Source: Candidatus Methylacidiphilales bacterium
Lineage (GTDB): Bacteria > Verrucomicrobiota > Verrucomicrobiia > Methylacidiphilales > CAZTYG01
DNA length: 35,002 bases
Direction: 5' to 3'
Assembly: GCA_033875315.1 (NCBI GenBank)
Contig: JANRJG010000037.1
Location: forward strand, 1-35,002
Position 1 is the stretch's first letter; each line of letters opens with the position of its first letter. Of this stretch, positions 28,396 to 35,002 are shown piece by piece. Position numbers and translations under genes: made by a program. The notes beneath the pieces were generated by a model, which did not search any database, was not told the DNA's origin, and worked only from the letters and a program-made list of their open reading frames with translations.

Positions 28396-28497
28396 TTTCG
28401 CGATGTCATATCCATTTTAACCGATCAGGTTCTTTGCCCATTCCTGGACATGTTTTCAGGCTTTTCGCCGGCCGTTGACTGCGCTAAATAGAAAAAA

Positions 28498-28944
28498 GTG
28501 CAACTCGATGAAGAGGGAGGATATTCGCCGGGCTTGGTTTTTGGTCTGCTCGGCGGGCTGGCCGTCCTAGTTGCTTTGGCATGGGCCTTCTTTTTTTTCC
28601 CGGGCGGGGGCACGGTTTCACGGCATGTGACCGGTGGAGGATTTTCCTCCGGTTCTTCTGGTATGGAGGTGGGTTGGGATGTCTGCAACGTCGGTCCGGG
28701 ACAGTCCCTCCGGGTGGATGTGGATATCCGGGAGCGGCGATCCGGAGCCCTGAATGTTTGCATTTGGAATGCGGCCTTTTTCTCGTTTCCCAAGATTATT
28801 GAAACCCACCGGCTGGTGCGGGAAGGGCGGGACGAATGGCGCTTCCGCCCCCCACACCCTGGACGTTACCGGGTGACTTTTTCACCGGTGCCCGACGGGC
28901 ACGGTTATGACTTCAAATACGAAGCCTCCTGGAAAGTGGAATGA
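28498..28944 (+). CDS. Membrane-anchored protein of unknown function
   Basis: The 148-residue frame starts at a GTG. A single membrane helix at about residues 12-34 follows a short N-terminus. After it comes an extracytoplasmic domain of about 110 residues, rich in beta-strand patterns (GMEVGWDVCNVG, LRVDVDIRERRSGALNVCIW, HPGRYRVTFSPV). The two Cys could form a disulfide. No family is recognised. The start is uncertain because no ribosome-binding site is visible. It converges on the next gene with only 9 bp between the stops. Confidence 0.65.
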   Translation: MQLDEEGGYSPGLVFGLLGGLAVLVALAWAFFFFPGGGTVSRHVTGGGFSSGSSGMEVGWDVCNVGPGQSLRVDVDIRERRSGALNVCIWNAAFFSFPKIIETHRLVREGRDEWRFRPPHPGRYRVTFSPVPDGHGYDFKYEASWKVE

Positions 28945-28953
28945 TCAACCCCG

Positions 28954-29667
28954 TCAGCGGCGCAGGTTGGCGCCGCGCTCGGACCAACGCGGGGGACCGC
29001 CGGAGGAACTCCGCGGGGGACGGAGGTTGGGATGTTGTTCCTTGCCGATGGTTTCCCATCCCCGGATGCGGAAGACATCGACAAAGACATCGTAGTTCGG
29101 CTCATAGCCTTTGTAATCGGTGAACTCGCCATAAAGGCGATAGGTCATGCCGTCGTCGCCGGTCGGTCGTCCGTAGTGGCGGCCGGGCGCGACGGATTTC
29201 CCCGGGGCTTCTTCCAGCATGACCCATTTGGCGCTGCCCCAGGACTGTTTGTCTTTTTTGATCCAGCCCCATCCGGCGTAACGGTCGATGACCGCGCGGT
29301 GGCCGATCCAAATGGGGCCGGTGCGGTCGCCGGAACTGGTGGGGATGGGCTTCTTGGGCTTTTCCGCGGGGAGGTTTTGTTGGGAAAACTCGTCCGAGGG
29401 TGCGGGGTCGGATGGGGCGGAGTTGTCGGCCGGGGCAGAGCTGGCGGGAAGAGAAGAAGGCGCGGAATTGTCGGCCGGGGCAGGAGGGGTTGAGGGTGCG
29501 GAAGCTGGAGTAGGGTTCGGGTCCACCGCCGGAGCCGGGGAAGTTTCGACCGTGGGCGCCGGTTTGTCTGGTAGCGGCGTGACAACCGGTGCGTCCTGCG
29601 CCCGGAGCAAGGGGGAAGCCAGGACAATCAAACAAGCGGTCAAGATGAAGTGGGGGGTGCGTTTCAT
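28954..29667 (-). CDS. Secreted protein of unknown function with a Pro/Ala-rich linker
   Basis: The 237-residue protein has a signal peptide (residues 1-23, ending LLRAQ). Residues 25-110 form a Pro/Ala/Ser/Asp linker with the repeated segment APADNSAPS. A folded domain of about 110 residues (GPIWIGHRAVIDRYAGWGWI, then YRLYGEFTDYKGYEPNYDVFVDVFRIRG) ends in a basic tail. The domain is not recognised; the strand pattern suggests a small beta barrel. It starts 6 bp after the stop of the other secreted gene, so the two form an operon. Confidence 0.7.
   Translation of the reverse strand: MKRTPHFILTACLIVLASPLLRAQDAPVVTPLPDKPAPTVETSPAPAVDPNPTPASAPSTPPAPADNSAPSSLPASSAPADNSAPSDPAPSDEFSQQNLPAEKPKKPIPTSSGDRTGPIWIGHRAVIDRYAGWGWIKKDKQSWGSAKWVMLEEAPGKSVAPGRHYGRPTGDDGMTYRLYGEFTDYKGYEPNYDVFVDVFRIRGWETIGKEQHPNLRPPRSSSGGPPRWSERGANLRR
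28957..28976. terminator. GC-rich hairpin next to convergent stop codons
   Basis: A perfect 7-bp stem GCGGCGC/GCGCCGC with loop AGGTTG begins one base after the minus-strand stop triplet (28954-28956), between convergent genes. It overlaps the final codons of the minus gene and has no T-run on either side. It could stall or process both transcripts; evidence is structural only. Confidence 0.3.
29417..29483. repeat. In-frame 45-bp direct repeat in the Pro/Ala linker
   Basis: Two 22-bp segments (29417-29438 and 29462-29483), differing at one base, are spaced by 45 bp, exactly 15 codons. They encode the repeated APADNSAPS segment in the linker of the secreted protein. This looks like slippage or unequal exchange lengthening a disordered linker. 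Confidence 0.7.
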
Positions 29668-29673
29668 GGTGAT

Positions 29674-30387
29674 TTACTTGGTCCAGTATCCGCCGGGGGT
29701 TGAAATCACCGGGATGCCGCCGCCGGAATAATCCGTTTTGCCGACGGCGCCGATCATGCGGGCACCCGTCGCCCTCTGCCACGCGTTCGTGTATTCCTCG
29801 CCGGAATGGCAGCCCCAACTGCGCGTGTAGGCATTGGGGGCGAATGATTTGTGATTGAGTTTGGGGAGGTCGTTGATGTGCAAGCAGAGCGGGGCGGCCA
29901 CGGCGCCGTCGAGGCGGTTGCTGTAGTCGAACATCCAGTTGCGTTTGTTGGAGTGGCCGAAGTATTCCAGTCTAGAAATCTTGACCTTGCTGCGGTCCTG
30001 CCCGCGGTTGATGTATTCGATGAACTCGTCGCGGGAACTGAACCAGACCACTTTGGCGCCGGTCGGGCGGATGCGGTTCTCCACCTCGGTGATGACATCG
30101 AATTCCGCCTCGGTCATACGGGATTCATAACTCGGACGGAAAACCATCCAGGTGAACGTGTCTTCCTTTGGTATCTCTTCTTTGATCTGGTTGTAGCGCA
30201 GCACCCCGGCGTGGATGAAGTTGCCCCAGAATTTGTCATGGCTGCTGACTTTGTGTTTTTCGAAATAGCGCAAGGCCGGGCCTCCGCTGACGAAGATTTG
30301 CTCATCGGCCCGGAGGGCAGGGGAAAGGAACAGGCTGAAATGGCAGAGAAGGCAGGCCAGACAGGCCGGAAGAACACGTGCGGGCAT
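29674..30387 (-). CDS. Secreted protein of unknown function, possible clan CD peptidase-like fold
   Basis: From ATG 30387 the product has 237 residues, with a signal peptide (1-26, ending PALRADE). The frame is open to 30489, but the 30387 start begins at the signal peptide. After a mixed alpha/beta region there is LEYFGHSN near residue 138 and SWGCHSGEEY near residue 190, followed by ATGARMIGAVGKTDYSGGG. A hydrophobic strand ending in His and a later one ending in Cys resemble the catalytic pair of caspase-like (clan CD) peptidases, but order and spacing alone do not prove it. It lies 6 bp before the other secreted gene. Confidence 0.65.
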   Translation of the reverse strand: MPARVLPACLACLLCHFSLFLSPALRADEQIFVSGGPALRYFEKHKVSSHDKFWGNFIHAGVLRYNQIKEEIPKEDTFTWMVFRPSYESRMTEAEFDVITEVENRIRPTGAKVVWFSSRDEFIEYINRGQDRSKVKISRLEYFGHSNKRNWMFDYSNRLDGAVAAPLCLHINDLPKLNHKSFAPNAYTRSWGCHSGEEYTNAWQRATGARMIGAVGKTDYSGGGIPVISTPGGYWTK

Positions 30388-30451
30388 CGGTAGAACGTAG
30401 CAAGCCCGCGTTACCTGCCAACGGGAAAAACAGAGGGTTTGATTTGGGGTC

Positions 30452-30480
30452 GGTTGGCAGGAACTCGGACCGCGAACCAA
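30452..30480 (-). repeat. Degenerate copy of the tRNA-Lys 3' portion
   Basis: This 29-nt stretch matches 30526-30554, the variable, T-arm and acceptor part of tRNA-Lys, at 24 of 29 positions without gaps, 74 bp away and in the same orientation. Next to it (30481-30495) CCCC-TGCAAGC-GGGG can form a 4-bp stem with a 7-nt loop, where an anticodon arm would be. No D-arm is recognisable, so it is not a working tRNA. Confidence 0.5.
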
Positions 30481-30523
30481 CCCCTGCAAGCGGGGGCGGT
30501 TCGACGATGGGGAAGAAAAATTG

Positions 30524-30595
30524 TGGGTTGGCTGGGACTCGAACCCAGAACCAATACCTTAAAAGGGTACTGCTCTACCATTGAGCTACCAACCC
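30524..30595 (-). tRNA. tRNA-Lys (anticodon TTT)
   Basis: On the minus strand a 72-nt cloverleaf forms. The acceptor stem GGGTTGG pairs with CCAACCC, and the D-arm is AGCTCAATGGTAGAGC. The anticodon stem GTACC/GGTAT (first pair G-U) has loop CTTTTAA with anticodon TTT, and the T-arm is CTGGG TTCGAGT CCCAG. The discriminator is A, and CCA is not encoded. It lies alone between the secreted gene pair and the zinc operon. Confidence 0.95.
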
Positions 30596-30732
30596 GGAGA
30601 GGTTTCCGCCAAGGGACGCGAAATAGAGCGAAAACAATCGCCGAACCATTTTGTGTGTCAACGCGGAATTCGTGTCGCAGAGGGTCGCCATAGGTTTGGT
30701 GTTGAATTGCTACTTGCTTCGAACGGCTTAAA

Positions 30733-30748
30733 TGATAATCAATTATCA
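30733..30748 (+). promoter_or_regulatory. Fur/Zur-type operator upstream of znuA
   Basis: TGATAAT-CA-ATTATCA is a palindrome with perfect 7-bp arms, like the TGATAAT-n-ATTATCA boxes of Fur-family repressors but with a 2-bp centre. It ends two bases before the znuA ATG and takes the place of a ribosome-binding site. GATAAT within it could double as a -10 box. The gene downstream makes zinc control by Zur the likely reading; the repressor gene is not in the window. Confidence 0.7.
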
Positions 30749-30750
30749 AT

Positions 30751-31716
30751 ATGGATTCGTCCAATCGCCTCTTTTGTCCATTGATCTTCAGTTTGTTGGC
30801 TTTTGCAGGGTGCTCGCCAACGCCCGATGGGGAAACTCCGGTCAATGCATCGGCCCCTGTTCATCGGCTCAAGGTGGTGGCTTCTTTTCTTCCCATCTAC
30901 GCCCACACCTCGCGGGTGGCCGGTGGAAGCGCCGATGTGACCATGCTGCTCCAATCCGACAGCGGTCCGCATGACTACCAACTGGCTCCGGATGATATGA
31001 AGCGCATCGCTGACGCCGACCTGTTCGTCGTCAATGGTGGAGGCATCGAGGCCTGGTTGGATGATTTGGTGCAAGCGGTCGGAAGTCCGCGCTTGAAAGT
31101 GGTCGATACAGGGGTGGGCATCGTTCCCTCCGACGTTCCGGAGGAAATCACGTTGGGGCAATCGGGACAGAAGCATCGTCATGAACATGTCCACGAATCC
31201 GAAGAAGGCATCAACCCGCATTACTGGCTCGATCCGGTCCATGCCATCTCCCAAGTGGAAGTGATCCGGGACGCCCTGATTTCCGCTGATCCAAACCAAG
31301 GCGGGAGTTATCAGGCCAACGCCGCTGCCTACATATTGGAATTGCAGGCCCTGCATGCGGCATTCCAGACGGCCCTGGACACGCTCCCGGGGAAGAATCT
31401 GGTCACTTTCCATGATGCTTTCCCTTACTTTGCCCGCCGTTATGGATTGAATTATGTGGGGTTCATCGAGGCTTTTCCCGAAAAAGATCCCAGCCCGCGT
31501 CAACTGAAGGCACTGGTCGACGCCATCCGCCGGAACCAGGTCAAAGTGCTGTTTGCCGAAACCGGCTACGCCCCGGCGATTCTCCGGACCCTGGCCGCCG
31601 AGACCGGGGCCCGGGTGGCGGAGTTGGATACCCTGGAAGTGGGGGAACCCGTGCCCGACGCCTATCTGGTGCGGATGAGAAACAATTTGCGGGCGTTGCA
31701 GCAGGCGGCCCCCTGA
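30751..31716 (+). CDS. znuA: Zinc ABC transporter substrate-binding lipoprotein
   Basis: The 321-residue protein captures zinc (or manganese) outside the inner membrane. It has a lipoprotein signal ending FAGC (Cys 21). The metal-site histidines lie in SGPHDYQLAP, NPHYWLDPVHAIS and FHDAFPYFARRYGL, with the fourth ligand in the ETG region near residue 270. A short His-rich loop (KHRHEHVHE) before NPHYW, a typical zinc-collecting feature of ZnuA, favours zinc. The stop overlaps the znuC start by one base. A Fur/Zur-type palindrome sits directly upstream, and no ribosome-binding site is visible. Confidence 0.9.
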   Translation: MDSSNRLFCPLIFSLLAFAGCSPTPDGETPVNASAPVHRLKVVASFLPIYAHTSRVAGGSADVTMLLQSDSGPHDYQLAPDDMKRIADADLFVVNGGGIEAWLDDLVQAVGSPRLKVVDTGVGIVPSDVPEEITLGQSGQKHRHEHVHESEEGINPHYWLDPVHAISQVEVIRDALISADPNQGGSYQANAAAYILELQALHAAFQTALDTLPGKNLVTFHDAFPYFARRYGLNYVGFIEAFPEKDPSPRQLKALVDAIRRNQVKVLFAETGYAPAILRTLAAETGARVAELDTLEVGEPVPDAYLVRMRNNLRALQQAAP

Positions 31717-32492
31717 TGGTAAGTTTGAATCTTCTTTTTGTGGATACCGGGCAACCTTTGATCGAACTACAGGATGTTGGCGTCGCCTACGGCGGGGCCT
31801 GGGCGCTGCGTCATGTTTCCCTCAACATCCAGAAAGGAGAGATCCTCTCCCTGGTTGGTCCGAATGGCGCGGGCAAGTCCACCCTGCTCAAAACGATGAT
31901 GGGTTTTGTCCAACCGGCCGAGGGCACCGTCCGCCTGAACACCGGGCGCGGGGTGCGCAGCGTGGGCTACGTTCCGCAGAAACTCGACATCGACAAGACG
32001 GTTCCTTTCACGGTGGGCGAACTCCTGACCCTGAATATGCCGGGCACCCGTTTCTGGTTCGGCGGACAAACCACCGGGCAGCGCAGCCAGGCCGTCGATG
32101 TCCTGCACCAGCTGGACGCCTGTGCCCTCATCGACCGCCAGATCGGCCAGCTCTCCGGCGGCGAATTCCAACGGGTCATGATCGCTTACGCCTTGTTGCA
32201 AAAGCCGCAGGTGCTCTTGCTGGATGAGCCCCTAACCGGGGTGGACAAACTCGGGGCCGAGCTCCTGGAGGATCTCATTTTGCAATTGCGAGGGGAACGC
32301 CAGCTCACCTTGATCATCGTTTCCCACGACCTCCACCTGGTCAGCCATGTCTCCGACCGTGTGCTATGTCTCAACCAGACCCCCTGCGGTCTTGGATCCC
32401 CCCAAGAAGTACTCCAGGACCACCTGCTCGATGAAATCTACGGCACCCGGCGCCGCCATCACCACCAGCACCGCCACAGCCTGGCCGCTTAG
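31716..32492 (+). CDS. znuC: Zinc ABC transporter ATP-binding protein
   Basis: The 258-residue ATPase drives import through ZnuB. Walker A is GPNGAGKST, the Q-loop follows in GYVPQKLDI, the signature is QLSGGEFQR, Walker B is LLLDEPLTGVDK, and the H-loop is IIVSHDLHLV. The C-terminal tail is His-rich (RRRHHHQHRHS), perhaps a metal-binding tail. ATG 31716 overlaps the znuA stop (TGATG), so translation is coupled. A 54-bp gap precedes znuB. Confidence 0.93.
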   Translation: MVSLNLLFVDTGQPLIELQDVGVAYGGAWALRHVSLNIQKGEILSLVGPNGAGKSTLLKTMMGFVQPAEGTVRLNTGRGVRSVGYVPQKLDIDKTVPFTVGELLTLNMPGTRFWFGGQTTGQRSQAVDVLHQLDACALIDRQIGQLSGGEFQRVMIAYALLQKPQVLLLDEPLTGVDKLGAELLEDLILQLRGERQLTLIIVSHDLHLVSHVSDRVLCLNQTPCGLGSPQEVLQDHLLDEIYGTRRRHHHQHRHSLAA

Positions 32493-32546
32493 CCTGCTCC
32501 TACTGCTGATACACCTTATCCTTCCTGCCACCACACCACGCTTCTC

Positions 32547-33398
32547 ATGCACGATTTCCTGCAATACGAATTCCTCCGCAACACGCTCCTTGCCGCCATG
32601 TTGTTGGGGCCCACCTGCGCTTTGCTGGGGGTGTTTGTCACCCTGCGCGGCATGGCCTTTTTCAGCGACGCCCTGGCGCATTCCGCGTTGACCGGGGTGG
32701 CCCTGGGGTACTTAGTGCAGGAGATTTTCCATTTCCAGGTTCCCTTGCTTTTGGTTGTTCTGCTCTTCAGCTTCGGACTGGCCACGGTCATGGCCTACTT
32801 TTTTGAGAAAACCCGCCTGCGCGCCGACACCATCATCGCCTTCAGTTTCACCGGCAGTGTCGCACTGGGTGTGGTGGTGATTTCCGCCCTGGGCAAATAC
32901 CGACTCATCGATGGCCTCCTCTTTGGTTCGATCCATGCCAACAGCCGGACCGACCTGGTTCTCCAGGCGGTCTTCTGCACCGGGTTGGTGGCGTTTTTGC
33001 TGGCCAATGTCAAACCCTACGCCCTGACCATCCTCCAGCCCGAACTCGCCCGTGCCCAGGGGGTCAATATGCAGCGCTTGAACTACTTTTTCGCCATGGC
33101 CATCGCCGCCACCGTGGCCATGGGTATGAAAATGGTTGGTGCCCTGCTGCTCAGTGCCCTGATCGTCGTCCCCCCGGCCGCGGCCAAGCTGGTCTCGGGC
33201 AACTTCCGCGGCATGCTGGTTATCGCCCCCGCGTTCGGACTCATCGCCGCCGTTGCCGGTGTGACCGGCTCCAATTCCCTTGGATTACCCACCGGCCCGA
33301 CCATCGTCCTGACCAACGTGGCGGTCCTTTTGGTTTGCCTCGTGCTTTCTTCCCTCAAAAAATCGCCCAAGGTCGCTGACACCCCGCTGCCCAATTGA
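32547..33398 (+). CDS. znuB: Zinc ABC transporter permease
   Basis: The 283-residue integral membrane protein belongs to the ABC-3 family. It starts with the family hallmark [20 protein letters not shown], then [20 protein letters not shown] and several further membrane helices, including [20 protein letters not shown] near residue 205. It forms the channel with ZnuC and receives zinc from ZnuA. The stop is 13 bp before the cobW start, so cobW is part of the operon. Length is typical. Confidence 0.93.
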   Translation: MHDFLQYEFLRNTLLAAMLLGPTCALLGVFVTLRGMAFFSDALAHSALTGVALGYLVQEIFHFQVPLLLVVLLFSFGLATVMAYFFEKTRLRADTIIAFSFTGSVALGVVVISALGKYRLIDGLLFGSIHANSRTDLVLQAVFCTGLVAFLLANVKPYALTILQPELARAQGVNMQRLNYFFAMAIAATVAMGMKMVGALLLSALIVVPPAAAKLVSGNFRGMLVIAPAFGLIAAVAGVTGSNSLGLPTGPTIVLTNVAVLLVCLVLSSLKKSPKVADTPLPN

Positions 33399-33411
33399 AT
33401 CTTCCCAACCC

Positions 33412-33645
33412 ATGAGCACTCCCATCCCCGTCACCATCCTGACCGGCTTCCTCGGGGCCGGCAAAACCACCCTCCTCAACCGCATCCTGACGGAAAACCA
33501 CGGCCAGCGCATCGCGGTCATCGAAAACGAATTCGGCGAGGTCGGCGTCGACCACGAACTGGTCATCAACACCGACGAGGAAATCTTTGAGATGAACAAC
33601 GGCTGCATCTGCTGCAAACTCAAGGAGTCGATATCTTCCGCATGA
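33412..33645 (+). CDS. CobW/COG0523 GTPase, N-terminal part only, cut by the junction
   Basis: The first 68 residues are a good COG0523 N-terminus. Walker A is GFLGAGKTT (residues 12-20), followed by [12 protein letters not shown] and the metal-binding CxCC motif, NNGCICC, ending at residue 68. The following nine residues (KLKESISSA) do not continue the family, and a stop follows. Position after znuB suggests a zinc metallochaperone of the ZNG1/YeiR type, induced under zinc limitation. The rest of the gene (about 240 codons) is missing because the sequence jumps into another organism's cobW at about 33,615. Confidence 0.85.
   Translation: MSTPIPVTILTGFLGAGKTTLLNRILTENHGQRIAVIENEFGEVGVDHELVINTDEEIFEMNNGCICCKLKESISSA
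33612..33618. other. Junction between verrucomicrobial and cyanobacterial sequence
   Basis: Up to 33615 the frame reads N-terminal CobW (G-C-I-C-C). From 33615 a different frame reads [14 protein letters not shown], the start of the CobW C-terminal domain. About 240 codons are lost and the frame changes. Base composition and the presence of HIP1 sites change at the same place. The exact breakpoint may be off by a few bases because CAA or TGC could belong to either side. Confidence 0.75.
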
Positions 33646-33830
33646 AAGGCATTCTCACCCTAAAAGGAGAAGACAATCGATTTGTCTTCCAGGGTGTTCA
33701 TATGCTGTTTGATGGGATACGCGATCGCACCTGGAAGCCTGGAGAAACTCGCAAAAACGAACTGGTGTTTATTGGACGAAATTTAGATGCAGCCAAACTG
33801 AGAGAGGACTTTTTAGCGTGTATGGCTTAA
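33615..33830 (+). pseudogene. Cyanobacterial CobW/COG0523 C-terminal domain, 5' part missing
   Basis: The frame encodes 71 residues with the CobW C-terminal hallmark [10 protein letters not shown], then EDNRFVFQGVHMLFDG and RKNELVFIGRNLDAAKLREDFLACMA, and ends at TAA. It lacks the GTPase part and has no start codon of its own in register with the upstream gene. A perfect GCGATCGC octamer (33721-33728) lies within it. The residue pattern, with GRNLDAAKLREDFLAC, is typical of cyanobacterial homologues. It is intact in its own genome presumably, and broken only in this sequence. Confidence 0.8.
33721..33728 (+). repeat. HIP1 octamer GCGATCGC
   Basis: GCGATCGC is the highly iterated palindrome of many cyanobacterial genomes. 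Near-matches GCGATCG occur at 34024-34030 and 34335-34341, all within the last 1.4 kb. A single octamer can occur by chance; three related hits in a small AT-richer segment support cyanobacterial origin. Confidence 0.7.
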
Positions 33831-34918
33831 GTGCTAATGGTAAAAAATTATTTGACCGACAGGTTTCGGAGACAGTCTCTGAATATGTAACGGGGTTGGC
33901 TTGGTCGCCTGACGGTAAAGTCTTAGCCGTTAGTTCAGCGGCAGGGGAAGTCATGCTGTGCCGGAATTTGCCCAATCAAAAGGGAAATAGTCTAACCCTG
34001 CTGCCCCTGCAACAAGGGAACGGGCGATCGGTGGACTGCGTAGCATTTTCCCAGGATGGGCAATTTCTTGCTGCTGGCGGTCAGGATGGACGGGTGAAAA
34101 TTTGGCGCATTGAGCCAGAAGAGAGCCAATTAATTGCCACACTGGAAAATGCTCCAGCTTGGGTTGACACGCTTAGCTGGAGTCCCACAAGCAATTATCT
34201 TGCCTTTTGTTTAGGGCGTTACGTTCAAGTGTGGGATGCTGATGCGGGGGAAGTAGCAGCGACGCTGAATTTTGAGCTGTCGTCTGTACTGGGGATGTGC
34301 TGGCATCCAGACGGAGAACACCTGGCAGTTTGTGGCGATCGAGGAGTCAAGGTTTGGAATGCTTCATCTTGGGATGATGACCCCTATATCTTGGCTTTGC
34401 CTAGCGCGAGTGTTGCAATTGCTTGGTCGCCGGATGGCAAGTACATAGCTGCTGCTAATCTGGACAACACCCTAACAGTTTGGGAATGGGGATACCTCGA
34501 CCCTTGGGTGATGCGCGGCTTTCCCGGTAAAATCCGCAGCTTGGCGTGGTCGAAACCAGTCACGGCGATAGGTGCTCCTCTATTAGCCGTGTCTAGCGTG
34601 GAAAGTGTTGTGGTTTGGGAACTGCACCCCAATCCAAGAGTAGGTTGGGATGGTCGAATGTTGGAGATTCATGAAGGTCTAGTACAGGCTTTAGCCTTTC
34701 AACCTGGCACCTTTCTCCTAGCATCAGCCGCTGACGACGGTCAAGTTTGTCTGTGGCACAAAGCCCAACAAGTCGCACAAAGTTTGGAAGGTGCACCCGA
34801 CGGGTTTTCTTGTCTAGCTTGGCATCCTGGAGGACATCAACTTGCCGCTGGGGGTCAAAATGGCGAATTGCTGATTTGGTCAAAATCTAAAAGCGGTACG
34901 GGATTTGGAGGACGGTGA
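33818..34918 (+). CDS. WD40 repeat protein (cyanobacterial)
   Basis: The 366-residue product is made almost entirely of WD40 repeats. Eight repeat ends can be counted, each with a W-x-P/x-D-G start and a final V-x-I/V-W pattern, such as AWSPDGKVLAVSS, FSQDGQFLAAGGQDGRVKIW and AWHPGGHQLAAGGQNGELLIW, enough for a 7- or 8-bladed propeller. It has no signal peptide and no other domain. GTG 33818 overlaps the cobW end by 13 bp, and the true start is uncertain. It lies between a CobW gene and a zinc-type permease gene, so it may act in metal handling; no function is known to me. Confidence 0.85.
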   Translation: MYGLSANGKKLFDRQVSETVSEYVTGLAWSPDGKVLAVSSAAGEVMLCRNLPNQKGNSLTLLPLQQGNGRSVDCVAFSQDGQFLAAGGQDGRVKIWRIEPEESQLIATLENAPAWVDTLSWSPTSNYLAFCLGRYVQVWDADAGEVAATLNFELSSVLGMCWHPDGEHLAVCGDRGVKVWNASSWDDDPYILALPSASVAIAWSPDGKYIAAANLDNTLTVWEWGYLDPWVMRGFPGKIRSLAWSKPVTAIGAPLLAVSSVESVVVWELHPNPRVGWDGRMLEIHEGLVQALAFQPGTFLLASAADDGQVCLWHKAQQVAQSLEGAPDGFSCLAWHPGGHQLAAGGQNGELLIWSKSKSGTGFGGR

Positions 34919-34922
34919 ACTT

Positions 34923-35002
34923 ATGAGTGTTACTGCCGAACTTACCCGCCTCATCGAACTATTTCAGTTTCCCCTCATGCAACGGGCACTCTTGGGGGGG
35001 GT
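34923..35002 (+). CDS. Metal ABC transporter permease, N-terminus (runs off right edge)
   Basis: The frame gives 26 residues from ATG 34923: MSVTAELTRLIELFQFPL followed by MQRALLGG, continuing off the edge. The run FPLMQRALLGG is the usual start of ABC-3 family zinc or manganese permeases in cyanobacteria (F-M-x-R-A-L-x-G-G-x-L). It starts 4 bp after the WD40 stop. Only the first residues are visible, so the family call is moderate. Confidence 0.6.
   Translation, partial: MSVTAELTRLIELFQFPLMQRALLGG

Noticed and set aside
30378-30584. Plus-strand open frame of 68 codons over tRNA-Lys
   Set aside because: Its end (GLAGTRTQNQYLKRVLLYH) is the antisense of the tRNA; it is an artefact, as is the overlapping frame at 30439-30693.

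Overview
The window looks like a piece of a GC-rich Verrucomicrobiota genome (positions 1 to about 33,615) joined abruptly to about 1.4 kb of cyanobacterial DNA (about 33,615 to 35,002). The verrucomicrobial call rests on a protein (21194-21697) that I recognise as a small family confined to Verrucomicrobia and Planctomycetes (Minf_1886 type), and on the general gene complement. I cannot place it to order. The cyanobacterial call for the right end rests on a perfect HIP1 octamer (GCGATCGC) plus two 7-of-8 matches, lower GC, and CobW and WD40 proteins of cyanobacterial character.

Layout, left to right. The left edge holds the last 40 codons of an IS630-family transposase, then a degenerate heptamer repeat. 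Minus-strand genes 4993-284 form one tight operon, hisC-tyrA-aroA-cmk-plsC (aromatic amino acid synthesis, CMP kinase, lysophosphatidate acylation). dusB (+) converges on a sigma-70 factor (-). A 486-bp gene-free, AT-richer stretch follows, then tRNA-Arg(TCT). Minus-strand genes 10774-7727 encode a one-repeat voltage-gated channel, a DEAD-box RNA helicase, an unknown protein and a GYF/DUF4190 membrane protein. Facing away from them is a coupled pair on the plus strand: an MGDG-synthase-like glycosyltransferase and a GH1 glycosidase. fucI (-) and a SIMPL-domain protein (+) follow.

Minus-strand genes 24294-16218 run leuS, a 42-residue membrane protein whose start codon overlaps the leuS stop, the Minf_1886-type protein, an M16 protease and polyphosphate kinase. 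Plus-strand genes 24411-28944 are rdgB, DUF4126, glutamate dehydrogenase, a metallophosphoesterase, DUF2062 and an unknown anchored protein. Two secreted unknown proteins (minus strand, 30387-28954) come next; one carries His and Cys motifs like those of clan CD peptidases. Then come tRNA-Lys(TTT) and a zinc-uptake operon, znuA-znuC-znuB-cobW, with a Fur/Zur-type palindrome ending two bases before the znuA start codon.

The most unusual point is the right-hand junction. The verrucomicrobial cobW stops after its CxCC motif and continues, out of frame, into the last 71 codons of a cyanobacterial cobW, followed by a WD40 gene and the start of a second zinc-type permease gene. Two zinc loci from different phyla are thus joined inside homologous genes but at non-homologous positions. 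A chimeric assembly from a mixed (for example bloom or culture) sample is the simplest explanation; a real transfer is possible but less likely. Other points of interest are the glycosyltransferase/GH1 pair, the leuS-coupled small protein, displaced copies of tRNA 3' ends next to both tRNA genes, and the secreted protein pair.
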